Source of the DNA: VAZQ01 sp963841105
GTDB lineage: Bacteria > Pseudomonadota > Alphaproteobacteria > Rhizobiales > Xanthobacteraceae
DNA: 64,000 bases
Direction: 5' to 3'
Assembly: GCA_963841105.1 (NCBI GenBank)
Contig: CAWJCB010000028.1
Location: 62,001 to 126,000 of the forward strand
How positions within the stretch are numbered: position 1 is the first letter of the stretch; the number at the start of each line of letters is the position of its first letter. Positions 34,410-42,161 of this stretch are shown piece after piece. The notes under the pieces are model-generated. The model searched no databases and was not told the DNA's origin. It was given only the letters and a program-made list of their open reading frames with translations. Both the position numbers and the translations under genes were made by a program.

Positions 34410-35189
34410 GTGAAAGTGAGCACCAACGCCCACAGCCACACGGCCGCGGAGTTGCTCACCATCCTGAGCGCTCGCCAACTCGGCGACGGTCAGGTGGTGT
34501 TCGCGGGTGTCGGCATTCCCTTGCTCGCCGCCACGCTCGCACAGCGTCTGCGCTGTCCCGGCCTGACTATTCTCTTCGAGGGGGGCGTGATCGGCGCTTT
34601 CATCGAGCCCGGCAGGCTGCCGCCCTCCACCAATGATCAACGGTGCACCAAGCGCGCCAACATGGTGCTCGGCAGCGCCGACGTGCTGTTGTTGCTCCAG
34701 CGCGGCTACGTGGATGTCGGTTTCATGGGCGGCGCACAGGTCAACCAGTACGGCAATTTGAACAGCTCGTTCATCGGCGATCCCGCGAAGCCGAAGACCC
34801 GGCTGCCGGGCACTGGCGGCGGCAACGACATCGCGAGCCTCACGCAGATGATCGTGGCCATGAAGCACGAGAAGCGCCGGTTCGTGGAGCGGGTCGATTT
34901 CATCACCAGCCCCGGATACCTGCGCGGCGGCGACAGCCGCAGGGAAAGCGGTCTCCTCGCAGGCGGCATGTTTCGCGTGGTCACCGATCTGGCCGTGTTC
35001 GGATTCGCGCCAGAGAGCCACCGTATGCAGGTGATGTCGCTCAACCCCGGCGTCACCCGCGAGCATTTGCAGGACAACACCGGATTCCGCCTGGAATTCT
35101 CAGCGCATCCCGGCGTGACCGAGCCGCCGACCGAGCAGGAGCTCAAAACGTTGCGCGAGCTCGATCCGCAGCAGCTCTACACGGCGTAG
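34410..35189 (+). CDS. CoA-transferase beta subunit (GctB/IpdB-like)
   Basis: 259 residues from GTG 34410 (GTG 34416 is also possible; no strong ribosome site). Family blocks: ELLTILSARQLGDGQVVFAGVGIPLLAATLAQ, then LTILFEGGVIGA with the glutamate of the EGG motif where class I CoA-transferases carry the thioester-forming residue, and RVDFITSPGYLRGG. Its alpha partner is at 28847, 4.6 kb upstream with a reverse-strand block between. CoA-transferase subunits are normally adjacent, so the pair looks split by an insertion. It is followed after a repeat by the LLM oxidoreductase gene. Confidence 0.8.
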   Translation: MKVSTNAHSHTAAELLTILSARQLGDGQVVFAGVGIPLLAATLAQRLRCPGLTILFEGGVIGAFIEPGRLPPSTNDQRCTKRANMVLGSADVLLLLQRGYVDVGFMGGAQVNQYGNLNSSFIGDPAKPKTRLPGTGGGNDIASLTQMIVAMKHEKRRFVERVDFITSPGYLRGGDSRRESGLLAGGMFRVVTDLAVFGFAPESHRMQVMSLNPGVTREHLQDNTGFRLEFSAHPGVTEPPTEQELKTLRELDPQQLYTA

Positions 35190-35238
35190 AACAAGATTGC
35201 ATGAAACTGCTCTGATCATCGAATACCAACAACGGACG

Positions 35239-35342
35239 TGTCATTCCGGAGGGCCGCAAAACGGCCAGCCCGGAATCCAGAACCACGGATCGGGGGTTAT
35301 GGATTCCGGGCTCTCGGCCTTTGGCCTCGCCCCGGAATGACA
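35239..35342. repeat. Palindromic intergenic repeat, family 2
   Basis: A 104-bp unit that begins TGTCATTCCGG and ends CCGGAATGACA, with inner inverted segments (CAGCCCGGAATCCA / TGGATTCCGGGCT). The pattern resembles the GTCATTCCGG-type palindromes widespread in Bradyrhizobium-like genomes. It occupies most of the gap between the CoA-transferase beta subunit and the LLM oxidoreductase. Confidence 0.82.
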
Positions 35343-35387
35343 GGGTTTTGAGGAATTGCAGACGGAAACAATCAAGAGGAGCTTTCC

Positions 35388-36344
35388 ATGGCTGGTCTCG
35401 CTGGCACATTCGGCATCGCGGTGCAGAATTTCACCGCTTATCCGAAAATGCCGGACATCAAGGCGCTGGTTGAATACGGCGTGCGGATGGAGCAGTTGGG
35501 CTTCGACTCGCTTTGGGTCTGGGATCACATCCTGCTTGGGGTTGACCCGAACTTTCCCATCATCGAGTCGCTCACGCTGTTGACCGCCATCGCCGCGCGC
35601 ACCAGCAAGATCAAGCTTGGGACCGGCATTCTCGTCTTGCCGATGCGCAATCCGGTGATCCTCGCCAAACAGCTCGCCTGCATGGATCTCCTCTCCGACG
35701 GGCGGCTGCTGATGGGCATGGCATCGGGCTGGTACCGGCGCGAGTTCAACGCCATCGGGGTGCCGTTCGAGCAACGCGGCAAGATCATGGACGAGAACCT
35801 CGACATCCTTAAACGCTTCTGGACCGAGCATACCGTGAGCGGCAAGTTTTCTCAGTACGACATTCCCGCCGGCGTCATGTACCCAAAGCCGGTGCAGAAG
35901 CCGCATCCGCCGATACTCATCGGCGGCTATGTCGACCGCGTGCTCAAGCGGGCGGCGGTGAACGGAGACGGGTGGCTCACCTACTTCTACCGGCCCGAGA
36001 GCTTCGCAAAATCCTGGGAAAAGATCCGTAATTTCGCGCAGGCCGCCGGCAAGGATCCGGACAAGCTCCTCAATGCGTCGCAGCTGCCGATTTATGTCGG
36101 CAAGTCCCGACAGGCGGTGGAAGCTCAAATGATGGAATGGCTGACCAAGGAATGGGATTTCGCCGCCTGGAGCGAGTTGACCAAGGACAGCGCGATCATG
36201 GGAACGGTCAACGAATGCGTCGAGCAGCTCAAAGCACACCTCGCCGTCGGAACGCAGAAGCTCATTTTTGTTCCTTACAAGTACGAGATGGAGCAGATCG
36301 AGACGATTGCGCGCGAGATTATTCCCCGCCTGAAGGCGAAATAG
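35388..36344 (+). CDS. LLM-class oxidoreductase (F420- or FMN-dependent, luciferase-like)
   Basis: 318 residues from ATG 35388 with AGAGGAG upstream. The luciferase-like barrel is clear: IKALVEYGVRMEQLGFDSLWVWDHIL, TLLTAIAARTSKIKLGTGILVLPMRNPVILAKQLACMDLLSDGRLLMGMASGW, and the C-terminal IGGYVDRVLKRAAVNGDGW. The pattern and length fit the TIGR03619-like group of F420-dependent enzymes, though the cofactor (F420 or FMN) cannot be fixed from sequence alone. The presence of fbiC 8 kb upstream in the same-strand cluster favours F420. It would reduce or oxidise an intermediate of the same pathway. Confidence 0.82.
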   Translation: MAGLAGTFGIAVQNFTAYPKMPDIKALVEYGVRMEQLGFDSLWVWDHILLGVDPNFPIIESLTLLTAIAARTSKIKLGTGILVLPMRNPVILAKQLACMDLLSDGRLLMGMASGWYRREFNAIGVPFEQRGKIMDENLDILKRFWTEHTVSGKFSQYDIPAGVMYPKPVQKPHPPILIGGYVDRVLKRAAVNGDGWLTYFYRPESFAKSWEKIRNFAQAAGKDPDKLLNASQLPIYVGKSRQAVEAQMMEWLTKEWDFAAWSELTKDSAIMGTVNECVEQLKAHLAVGTQKLIFVPYKYEMEQIETIAREIIPRLKAK

Positions 36345-36525
36345 GGCGTTCCCTGTAGCCTTCTTGCCAACCATATTGACTTGGTAAGAGTGCTCGCCAA
36401 CCATGCTGGAAGTCCGGCTGCGCCGGGACAACCTGTCCTCACGGCAGGGGCTCCGAGGCTCGATTTTAAGTGCGCCACTTTAAATGCGCCGTGGACCGGC
36501 GCCGCTCGCATGACGGAGAGGTGAA

Positions 36526-37686
36526 ATGAGCAAATCTGCAAGCACGACGACGCTCGCCGCAATCGTCCTTGCCGCGGGTCTGGCGACAGGCGCCGGCGCT
36601 CAGGAGAGCATCAAGGTCGGAGTCATTCAGCCGCTGACGGGGGCCTTCGCGGCATCCGGAAATTATGTCGCCAACGGCGCCAAGATCGCTGCCGACGAAA
36701 TCAACGCCAAGGGCGGCGTGCTCGGCAAGAAGCTCGAGCTGGTGATCGAAGACAACAAGAGCAATCCAACGGAAGCTGCCGCTGTCGCCGAAAAGCTCAT
36801 CGTGCGCGACAAGGTGCCGGTGATGATGGGAGCGTGGGGGTCGGGCTTTACGCTCGCGATAATGCCCAAGCTCATGGAGTACAAGGTGCCGATGCTCGTC
36901 GAGACGTCCTCGGCCGGAAAAATCACGACTTCGGGCAACCCGTACATCTTCCGCATCTCACCGCCGTCAGCCGTCGAAGCGACAGCGTTCGCCAAGATCG
37001 TCGATCAGCTCAAGATCGGGAAAGCCGACTTCCTCGTTGTCAACAACGACTGGGGACGCGGCGCGGCGGAAGACTTCGGCAAGATGTTCAGGGAGCACAA
37101 CATCAAGGTCGGCCTTGTCGAGACGATGGACCCGCCGGCTCAGGACATGAGCGCGCAGCTTGCCAAGATCAAGGCTTCTGATGCCGACACGCTCATCATC
37201 ACCACCGCGGTCGAGCAACTTACTCTCATCTTCAAGCAGGCAGCCGCGCTCGGCCTCAAGAAGCGGATCATCACCACCGGCGGCTCACAAAACCCGGATC
37301 AGTTGATCGAGCAAGCGGGCGCCGCGGCGAACGACACGACCCACATCACCTTCTTCACGCCGTGGAATCCGGAGGTTTCTGCCGATCCTGCGATGGCCAA
37401 GGCCTTCATCGAGGAATGGAAAAAACGTGGCCTGCCGTTCGCCGGTCTGACTGAGAGCTTCCGCGGTTATGACGGCATTCGCACGATTGCCGCCGCGATC
37501 GGCAAGGCGGGCAAGGCAGAGCCCGAAGCCATTCGGGCCGCTTTCTGGCAGGTGGAGTTGCCCGGCATGAACGGAATGATCAAGTTCACCAAGGCAGGCC
37601 CTGCCGGCCAGGAAAGCGGTCAGAGCAGCCCGGGCATCTATCTCATCCGGATCGAGAACGGAAAGGTAGTCCTCCCGCACGTGTGA
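36526..37686 (+). CDS. livK: Branched-chain amino acid-type ABC transporter binding protein
   Basis: 386 residues from ATG 36526 with GGAGAGG upstream. Signal peptide AAIVLAAGLATGAGAQ; then the periplasmic type I binding fold: IKVGVIQPLTGAFAASGNYVANGAKIAADEINAKGGVLGKKLELVIEDNKSNPTEAA. The Liv label is by family only; such proteins also bind aromatic acids, amides and urea. It heads the livKHMGF set and follows the LLM gene by 180 bases, so it probably imports the substrate of the catabolic cluster. Confidence 0.86.
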   Translation: MSKSASTTTLAAIVLAAGLATGAGAQESIKVGVIQPLTGAFAASGNYVANGAKIAADEINAKGGVLGKKLELVIEDNKSNPTEAAAVAEKLIVRDKVPVMMGAWGSGFTLAIMPKLMEYKVPMLVETSSAGKITTSGNPYIFRISPPSAVEATAFAKIVDQLKIGKADFLVVNNDWGRGAAEDFGKMFREHNIKVGLVETMDPPAQDMSAQLAKIKASDADTLIITTAVEQLTLIFKQAAALGLKKRIITTGGSQNPDQLIEQAGAAANDTTHITFFTPWNPEVSADPAMAKAFIEEWKKRGLPFAGLTESFRGYDGIRTIAAAIGKAGKAEPEAIRAAFWQVELPGMNGMIKFTKAGPAGQESGQSSPGIYLIRIENGKVVLPHV

Positions 37687-37709
37687 CGCAGTGCGCCGTG
37701 CCACGAGAC

Positions 37710-37870
37710 GTAGCCCGGATTGAGCGCAGCGAAATCCGGGTCACCAGCGCTGTTCGCCTGAATTGCCTTTGCTTCGGCCGGAATCCCGTCCCCGTCCTGC
37801 TAACCCGGATTTCGCGGAGCCTGTCATCGGGCCGGCCGAAGGCCGGACCCGTTGGCTCAATCCGGGCTAC
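37710..37870. repeat. Palindromic intergenic repeat, family 3
   Basis: A 161-bp element with perfect 16-bp terminal inverted repeats GTAGCCCGGATTGAGC / GCTCAATCCGGGCTAC. Internal segments GAAATCCGGGT and ACCCGGATTTCGC form a second inverted pair. It carries no coding sequence and lies between livK and livH, so it may also act as a processing or attenuation site that sets binding-protein over permease levels. Confidence 0.85.
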
Positions 37871-37910
37871 TGCTCCGCTCTGCGAAACCAGCCGCTGACG
37901 TGAGGGGCGC

Positions 37911-38783
37911 GTGGACCAGCTTCTTCAGCATCTCGTAAATGCCGTCATTCTCGGCGGCACCTACGCCCTGCTCGGCATTGGCCTCACGCTCATTTTCGGA
38001 ATCATGCGCATCGTGAACTTCACGCACGGCGAGCTTTACGCCTTCGGCGCCTACATCGTCTATCTCATCGCCGCGGCCCTGGGGCTCGGATTCTTTCTCG
38101 GATTGGCAGTGGCGATAGCAGCAGGCGTGCTTGTCGGCGCAGTCATTGAGATCGCGCTGCTGCGGCCCATGCGCAATGCGGACATCGATACCGTGATGCT
38201 GGTCATGATCGGCACATGGATCGTCATGCAAAACAGCGAGCTTCTGGTCTGGGGCGGTGTCGCCAAATCGATTGTCACGCCGTTCCCCGAAGCTCCGCTG
38301 GTGATCGGTCCGGTTTCAGTATCGTGGTTGCGCGTGTTCGTCCTCCTCGCCGCCACCGCGCTGATTGCTGCAAGCTACCTGCTTGTTCAGCGCAGCAAGC
38401 TCGGCAAGGCCATGCGCGCGACGTTCCAGGATCGGGAAACGGCGGCGCTCATGGGCGTCAACATCGACGCCATCCATACCGCGACCTTCGCGATCGGCTC
38501 GGGTCTCGCCGCGGCGGCGGGCGCCCTTTTGGGTCCCGTCTTTCTCGTCACGCCGACGATGGGCGACCTGGCCTCGCTCAAGGCATTTGCCATCGTGATC
38601 CTCGGCGGGTTAGGCAACATCACCGGGGCGACCATGGGTGGATTCATTCTTGCCTTGGTCGAGGAGATCGGCGCCGGCTACATCTCGTCGGGCTATCGTG
38701 ACGCGATGGGCTTTCTCATCATTATCGTTGTCCTGCTGTTCAAGCCCACGGGCCTGTTCGCGCCGGCGGAGCGCGTTGGATGA
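37911..38783 (+). CDS. livH: Branched-chain-type ABC transporter permease
   Basis: 290 residues from GTG 37911, preceded by GAGGGG. Eight or so membrane helices; family marks are LVNAVILGGTYALLGIGLTLIFGIMRIVNFTHGELYAFGAY and LGGLGNITGATMGGFILALVEEIGAGY. LivH forms the membrane channel with LivM. Its stop overlaps the livM start by four bases (ATGA). Confidence 0.92.
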   Translation: MDQLLQHLVNAVILGGTYALLGIGLTLIFGIMRIVNFTHGELYAFGAYIVYLIAAALGLGFFLGLAVAIAAGVLVGAVIEIALLRPMRNADIDTVMLVMIGTWIVMQNSELLVWGGVAKSIVTPFPEAPLVIGPVSVSWLRVFVLLAATALIAASYLLVQRSKLGKAMRATFQDRETAALMGVNIDAIHTATFAIGSGLAAAAGALLGPVFLVTPTMGDLASLKAFAIVILGGLGNITGATMGGFILALVEEIGAGYISSGYRDAMGFLIIIVVLLFKPTGLFAPAERVG

Positions 38784-39805
38784 GATGCGCGCTGACGGCT
38801 TTCTGGCTCATGCTTATTCTCACCGTTCCACTCTGGCTGCGCGATCAATACATTCTGCACACCCTGATCACGACGGGCATCTTCATCATCGCCGCGATGA
38901 GCCTCAATCTTCTGCTTGGCTACACCGGCCAGCTCAGTCTCGGTCACGTCGCATTCTTTGGCATCGGGGCTTATGCCAGTGCCCTGACTACTCTGGGCTT
39001 CGACGTGGAGTTGCTCGGGGGTTTGCACGTGGTCCACCAGCCATGGCCAGCGATCGCCGGCTTGTTCATCGGCATGGTCGTCGCGGGAATCAGCGGTTAC
39101 GCAATCGGCCGGCTCTCGTTCAAGGTCCGCGGAGCGTATTTCGTGATTGTCACGATCAGCTTCGCCGAGGTCACGCGACTGGTGGCGCTGAACTGGGTGG
39201 AGCTCACGCAGGGTCCGTTGGCGCTTACCGGTATCCCTCCCTATACAATCGGGTTTCCGGGACTGGGCAGCTATACGCTGTGGAATAAGACCGCCTATTA
39301 CTATCTCGTGGTCACAGCGGGGGTCACGGCGTATATCGTGATCAGCCGGCTGGTGCGCTCCCGAATTGGCCGAGCCATGATTGCGCTCAAGGAAAACGAG
39401 CAACTCGCAAGCTCGGTCGGCATCGATGTGACCCGCTATCTCGTGCTGGCGGCGGTCGTATCGGCCGCGATGGCTGGTTGCGCCGGCAGTCTCTACGCGC
39501 ATTATCTCAAGATCATCGATCCCGACATTTTTCTCTTCATCTACACCGTCACCATGGTGATCATGGTGATCACCGGGGGCAAGGGAACCCTTGCCGGTCC
39601 GATCGTCGGCGGACTTATCTTCGGATTTCTTCCGCTGATCCTGCGCCCGCTGGCTGCGCCTGCCGTGCAATGGATCATCTACGGCGCGCTGATGATCGTG
39701 ATCGTATTCGTTCTGCCGCAAGGGATCGTGCCGGCGGTGCAACGCTGGACAGCGAATTGGATGCAAGCCGTCCGTTACCGCTCGCAGCGGGACACTGCCC
39801 AGTAA
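38780..39805 (+). CDS. livM: Branched-chain-type ABC transporter permease
   Basis: 341 residues from ATG 38780, overlapping livH by four bases. Helix-rich, with LLLGYTGQLSLGHVAFFGIGAYASALT, FKVRGAYFVIVTISFAEVTRLVALNW and GGKGTLAGPIVGGLIFGFLPLILRP, all typical of LivM. It is the second half of the heterodimeric channel. The next gene starts at once after the stop. Confidence 0.92.
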   Translation: MRCALTAFWLMLILTVPLWLRDQYILHTLITTGIFIIAAMSLNLLLGYTGQLSLGHVAFFGIGAYASALTTLGFDVELLGGLHVVHQPWPAIAGLFIGMVVAGISGYAIGRLSFKVRGAYFVIVTISFAEVTRLVALNWVELTQGPLALTGIPPYTIGFPGLGSYTLWNKTAYYYLVVTAGVTAYIVISRLVRSRIGRAMIALKENEQLASSVGIDVTRYLVLAAVVSAAMAGCAGSLYAHYLKIIDPDIFLFIYTVTMVIMVITGGKGTLAGPIVGGLIFGFLPLILRPLAAPAVQWIIYGALMIVIVFVLPQGIVPAVQRWTANWMQAVRYRSQRDTAQ

Positions 39806-40600
39806 ATGCCGAGAGCGGAACCATCCGGCAAGGTTGTTCTCTCGATTGAGCGCCTCGCCGTGAATTTCGGCGGGCTCGTGGCTATTTCCGACCTGAACTT
39901 CACGGTGCGCGATGGCGAGATCGTCGGCCTCATCGGCCCCAACGGGGCCGGGAAGACCACCGCATTCAACGTTTTCACCGGTTTTCTGCATGCCGCCGAT
40001 GGCGAGGTTCGCTTTCGCGGCACGCTGCTGAATGGTCTTCGGCCGCACGAAATCGCCGCGCTCGGCCTGGTGCGAACTTTCCAGCGCACCAGCATATTTC
40101 AGAGCAATACAGCATTTGAAAACGTCTTGACCGGATTGCACCGGCGCGGTCGATCGAGCGTATTGGCGACGCTGCTGCGAACGCTGAGCGAGAAGGCCGA
40201 GGAACGGGAGCTCGTCGCGCAAGCACATGAAATCCTCAAGCTCGTAGGGCTCGAAGGGCGGACGTCGGAAATTGCCGGGGCGCTTGCCTACGGCGAGCAG
40301 CGTCTGCTTGGGATTGGATTGGCCCTTGCCGCGCAACCATCCATGCTGCTGCTGGATGAGCCGGTATCGGGCATGAACGCAAGCGAGACGGCGAAGGTGA
40401 TGCAGCTCATCGAGACCATTCGCGCGTCAGGAGTAAGCATTCTTCTCGTCGAGCACGACATGCCTATGGTGATGCAGGTCTCCGACCGGATCGTCGTCCT
40501 CAACTACGGCCGCATCATCGCGGAAGGACCTCCGGCCGCCGTTCAAATAAATCCGGATGTCATTCGCGCCTATCTGGGTGAAGGAAAGAAGCGTGCTTGA
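39806..40600 (+). CDS. livG: Branched-chain-type ABC transporter ATPase
   Basis: 264 residues; the ATG at 39806 directly follows the livM stop (TAAATG). Walker A GPNGAGKTT, LGLVRTFQRTSIFQ around the Q-loop, and Walker B MLLLDEPVSGMNASE with VEHDMPMV as His-switch. The signature position reads LAYGEQRLL, normal for LivG. Works with LivF as the ATPase pair. Confidence 0.92.
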   Translation: MPRAEPSGKVVLSIERLAVNFGGLVAISDLNFTVRDGEIVGLIGPNGAGKTTAFNVFTGFLHAADGEVRFRGTLLNGLRPHEIAALGLVRTFQRTSIFQSNTAFENVLTGLHRRGRSSVLATLLRTLSEKAEERELVAQAHEILKLVGLEGRTSEIAGALAYGEQRLLGIGLALAAQPSMLLLDEPVSGMNASETAKVMQLIETIRASGVSILLVEHDMPMVMQVSDRIVVLNYGRIIAEGPPAAVQINPDVIRAYLGEGKKRA

Positions 40601-41297
40601 GCTGCGCGCGGTTGTCTGCCGCTACGGTCCGGTGGCGGCGCTCAAGGGAGTCTCGCTGAGCGTGCGAAAAGGACAGCTCGTGGCCCTGATCGGCGCCAAC
40701 GGAGCCGGCAAGACAACGACCCTGAAGGCGATCTCAGGATTGTTGCATCCGAGCGCCGGCACGATCATCTTCGAGGGGCGCGACATCACCCATGCCTCGG
40801 CGCGCGCAGTTCTCTCGCTCGGGATCGCGCACTGCCCGGAGGGCCGCCACGTTTTTCCGCAAATGACGGTGGTGGAAAATCTCGAAATGGGCTGTTACCT
40901 GCGCAACGATCGCGGCGCCATCGCAGAGGACATGGCTCGCATTTTCGAGCAGTTTCCCCGGCTTGCTGAGCGCCGCCGCCAGCCGGCGGGGACCCTGTCG
41001 GGGGGAGAGCAGCAGATGCTTGCGATCGGCCGGGCGCTGATCTCGCGCCCGAAGCTTATCCTGTTCGATGAGCCTTCGCTCGGACTGGCCCCCAACATCG
41101 TCGAGCGCACATTCGACATCATCACTGGCATTCGCGATTCAGGCACCACCGTCCTGATGGTTGAGCAGAATGCGTCCGCCGCACTCGACATGTGCGATCA
41201 TGCCTATCTGCTGGAATCGGGTGCGCTGGCCATCGAGGGAAGCGGGCGCGACCTGATCGACAATCCCCACGTGCGCACCGCCTACCTCGCGGGGTGA
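40593..41297 (+). CDS. livF: Branched-chain-type ABC transporter ATPase
   Basis: 234 residues from GTG 40593, with GAAGGAA eight bases upstream and an eight-base overlap with the livG end; the frame opens at ATG 40557 but that part is unlike LivF. Walker A GANGAGKTT, signature LSGGEQQML, Walker B LILFDEPSLGLAP, switch VEQNASAA (typical Gln in LivF). It is the final gene of the transporter operon. Confidence 0.92.
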   Translation: MLELRAVVCRYGPVAALKGVSLSVRKGQLVALIGANGAGKTTTLKAISGLLHPSAGTIIFEGRDITHASARAVLSLGIAHCPEGRHVFPQMTVVENLEMGCYLRNDRGAIAEDMARIFEQFPRLAERRRQPAGTLSGGEQQMLAIGRALISRPKLILFDEPSLGLAPNIVERTFDIITGIRDSGTTVLMVEQNASAALDMCDHAYLLESGALAIEGSGRDLIDNPHVRTAYLAG

Positions 41298-41652
41298 AGG
41301 TTCTTGAATGCAAAGACGGTGACGCTCGCCGAATTCAATGAGCGTCTGCGCCGCCGCGACGGCATACGAAAGTCGCCATCCGCGAAGCCGCGGAGGAGAC
41401 TATTCACGCTGCCGGCATAACGCGTGACGAACAGAGAACCCGCGACGCCGGAACCGGGTGTGGCTCTTGCAGTGCACCGCATCCCCAGCCGCTCCGCGAG
41501 CGGCTCAACGCATATCCTGGTCGGCGATGCGGATATTTCCCCACTGTCCACAGCTGCGCGAGAGCTCCAACGCCCAGAAAGGGGAACGCTTTCATCAGTT
41601 TGACATTGGACAGAAGGTAGCGTGAGCGCTCATTGAGAAGGGTGGAGGTTCC
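41298..41652. other. Intergenic stretch without a supported gene
   Basis: 355 bases after livF. I see a TTGACA at 41600-41605 that could be a -35 element for the small gene at 41653, but no convincing -10 at the right distance. No RNA gene, repeat or longer open frame with family resemblance was found. Confidence 0.4.
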
Positions 41653-41910
41653 ATGAAGGTGCAAAGAAACTTGTTGCCGGACAGATTTCCTCTCGGCACT
41701 CGCTACGTCGTCGAGGGGTGTGCGGGTCCCGGTGGAACCATTTCTGTGCAGTCGCGCTACGTGGAGTTCCCCGATGGCAGGCATGTGGACCTCCCGCTAA
41801 GGCGCTCCAATTCTGGACAACGGCGGCGCCCTCGAGAGCAGCGCGGCGCGAGCAAAAGAAAAATTTCGGTTGCGCGGAACGCAACGGCATCTCCAACGTT
41901 GGTTGCCTAA
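41653..41910 (+). CDS. Small conserved-looking hypothetical protein
   Basis: 85 codons from ATG 41653, with GTGGAGG seven bases upstream, a good ribosome site. The first 50 residues (MKVQRNLLPDRFPLGTRYVV, GGTISVQSRYVEFPDGRHVDL) look like a compact beta-rich small protein of a kind I associate with short hypothetical proteins in Rhizobiales; the remainder is basic and low in complexity, so the natural stop may have been lost. I cannot give a function. A hairpin with a T-rich tail lies 50 bases downstream. Confidence 0.45.
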   Translation: MKVQRNLLPDRFPLGTRYVVEGCAGPGGTISVQSRYVEFPDGRHVDLPLRRSNSGQRRRPREQRGASKRKISVARNATASPTLVA

Positions 41911-41959
41911 CGCCGGGTGGCGTGCCCCCCAGCCCCCAACCCCTCACCCATCCGGCGAC

Positions 41960-41996
41960 AGACCCTGGCCCTTCGGGAGCCGGGGTCTTCTTTTCA
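41960..41996 (+). terminator. Rho-independent terminator-like hairpin
   Basis: AGACCCTGGC and GCCGGGGTCT pair (10 bp with one G-U) around a small CCTTCGGGA loop, followed by TCTTTTC. It would end transcripts coming from livF or the small gene. Confidence 0.6.
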
Positions 41997-42070
41997 AGTG
42001 CGGTGAATTTGAAGTTCCCATTCATTTGTTGCGCAATCTCGTGGAGGAACTTCAAATTCAAAACCGCACT
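41997..42070. repeat. Inverted repeat, first of two near the proB end
   Basis: GAATTTGAAGTTCC (42005-42018) and GGAACTTCAAATTC (42046-42059) are perfect complements of 14 bp. Outside them AGTGCGGT (41997-42004) pairs with ACCGCACT (42063-42070) across a small bulge, giving arms of 22 bp around a 27-base centre. The AT-rich core is unlike the surrounding DNA. It looks like a miniature mobile element or long palindromic repeat, not a terminator (no T-run). Confidence 0.75.
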
Positions 42071-42085
42071 GGAGTCATAGAGTTG

Positions 42086-42161
42086 CTAGTGTCCCCTTTG
42101 ATTCCGAAGTTCGCATCGGAGTGGGCCGCAAGCACGGCGAACTTCGGAATCGGGACACTAG
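42086..42161. repeat. Inverted repeat, second of two, overlapping the proB stop
   Basis: Arms CTAGTGTCCC-CTTT-GATTCCGAAGTTCGC (42086-42114) and GCGAACTTCGGAATC-GGGACACTAG (42137-42161) pair over 25 bp, with a four-base CTTT bulge on the left and a 22-base loop. The proB stop codon lies inside the right arm. Both this and the preceding repeat contain GAAGTTC in the arm, suggesting one family. In RNA the hairpin would close the 3' end of the proB message. Confidence 0.75.

Noticed and set aside
38693..40336. Open frame of 547 codons on the minus strand
   Set aside because: It lies opposite livH, livM and livG, which have clear family sequence; the minus-strand product is rich in Arg, Asp, His and Gln with no recognisable domain. 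High GC makes such shadow frames common.
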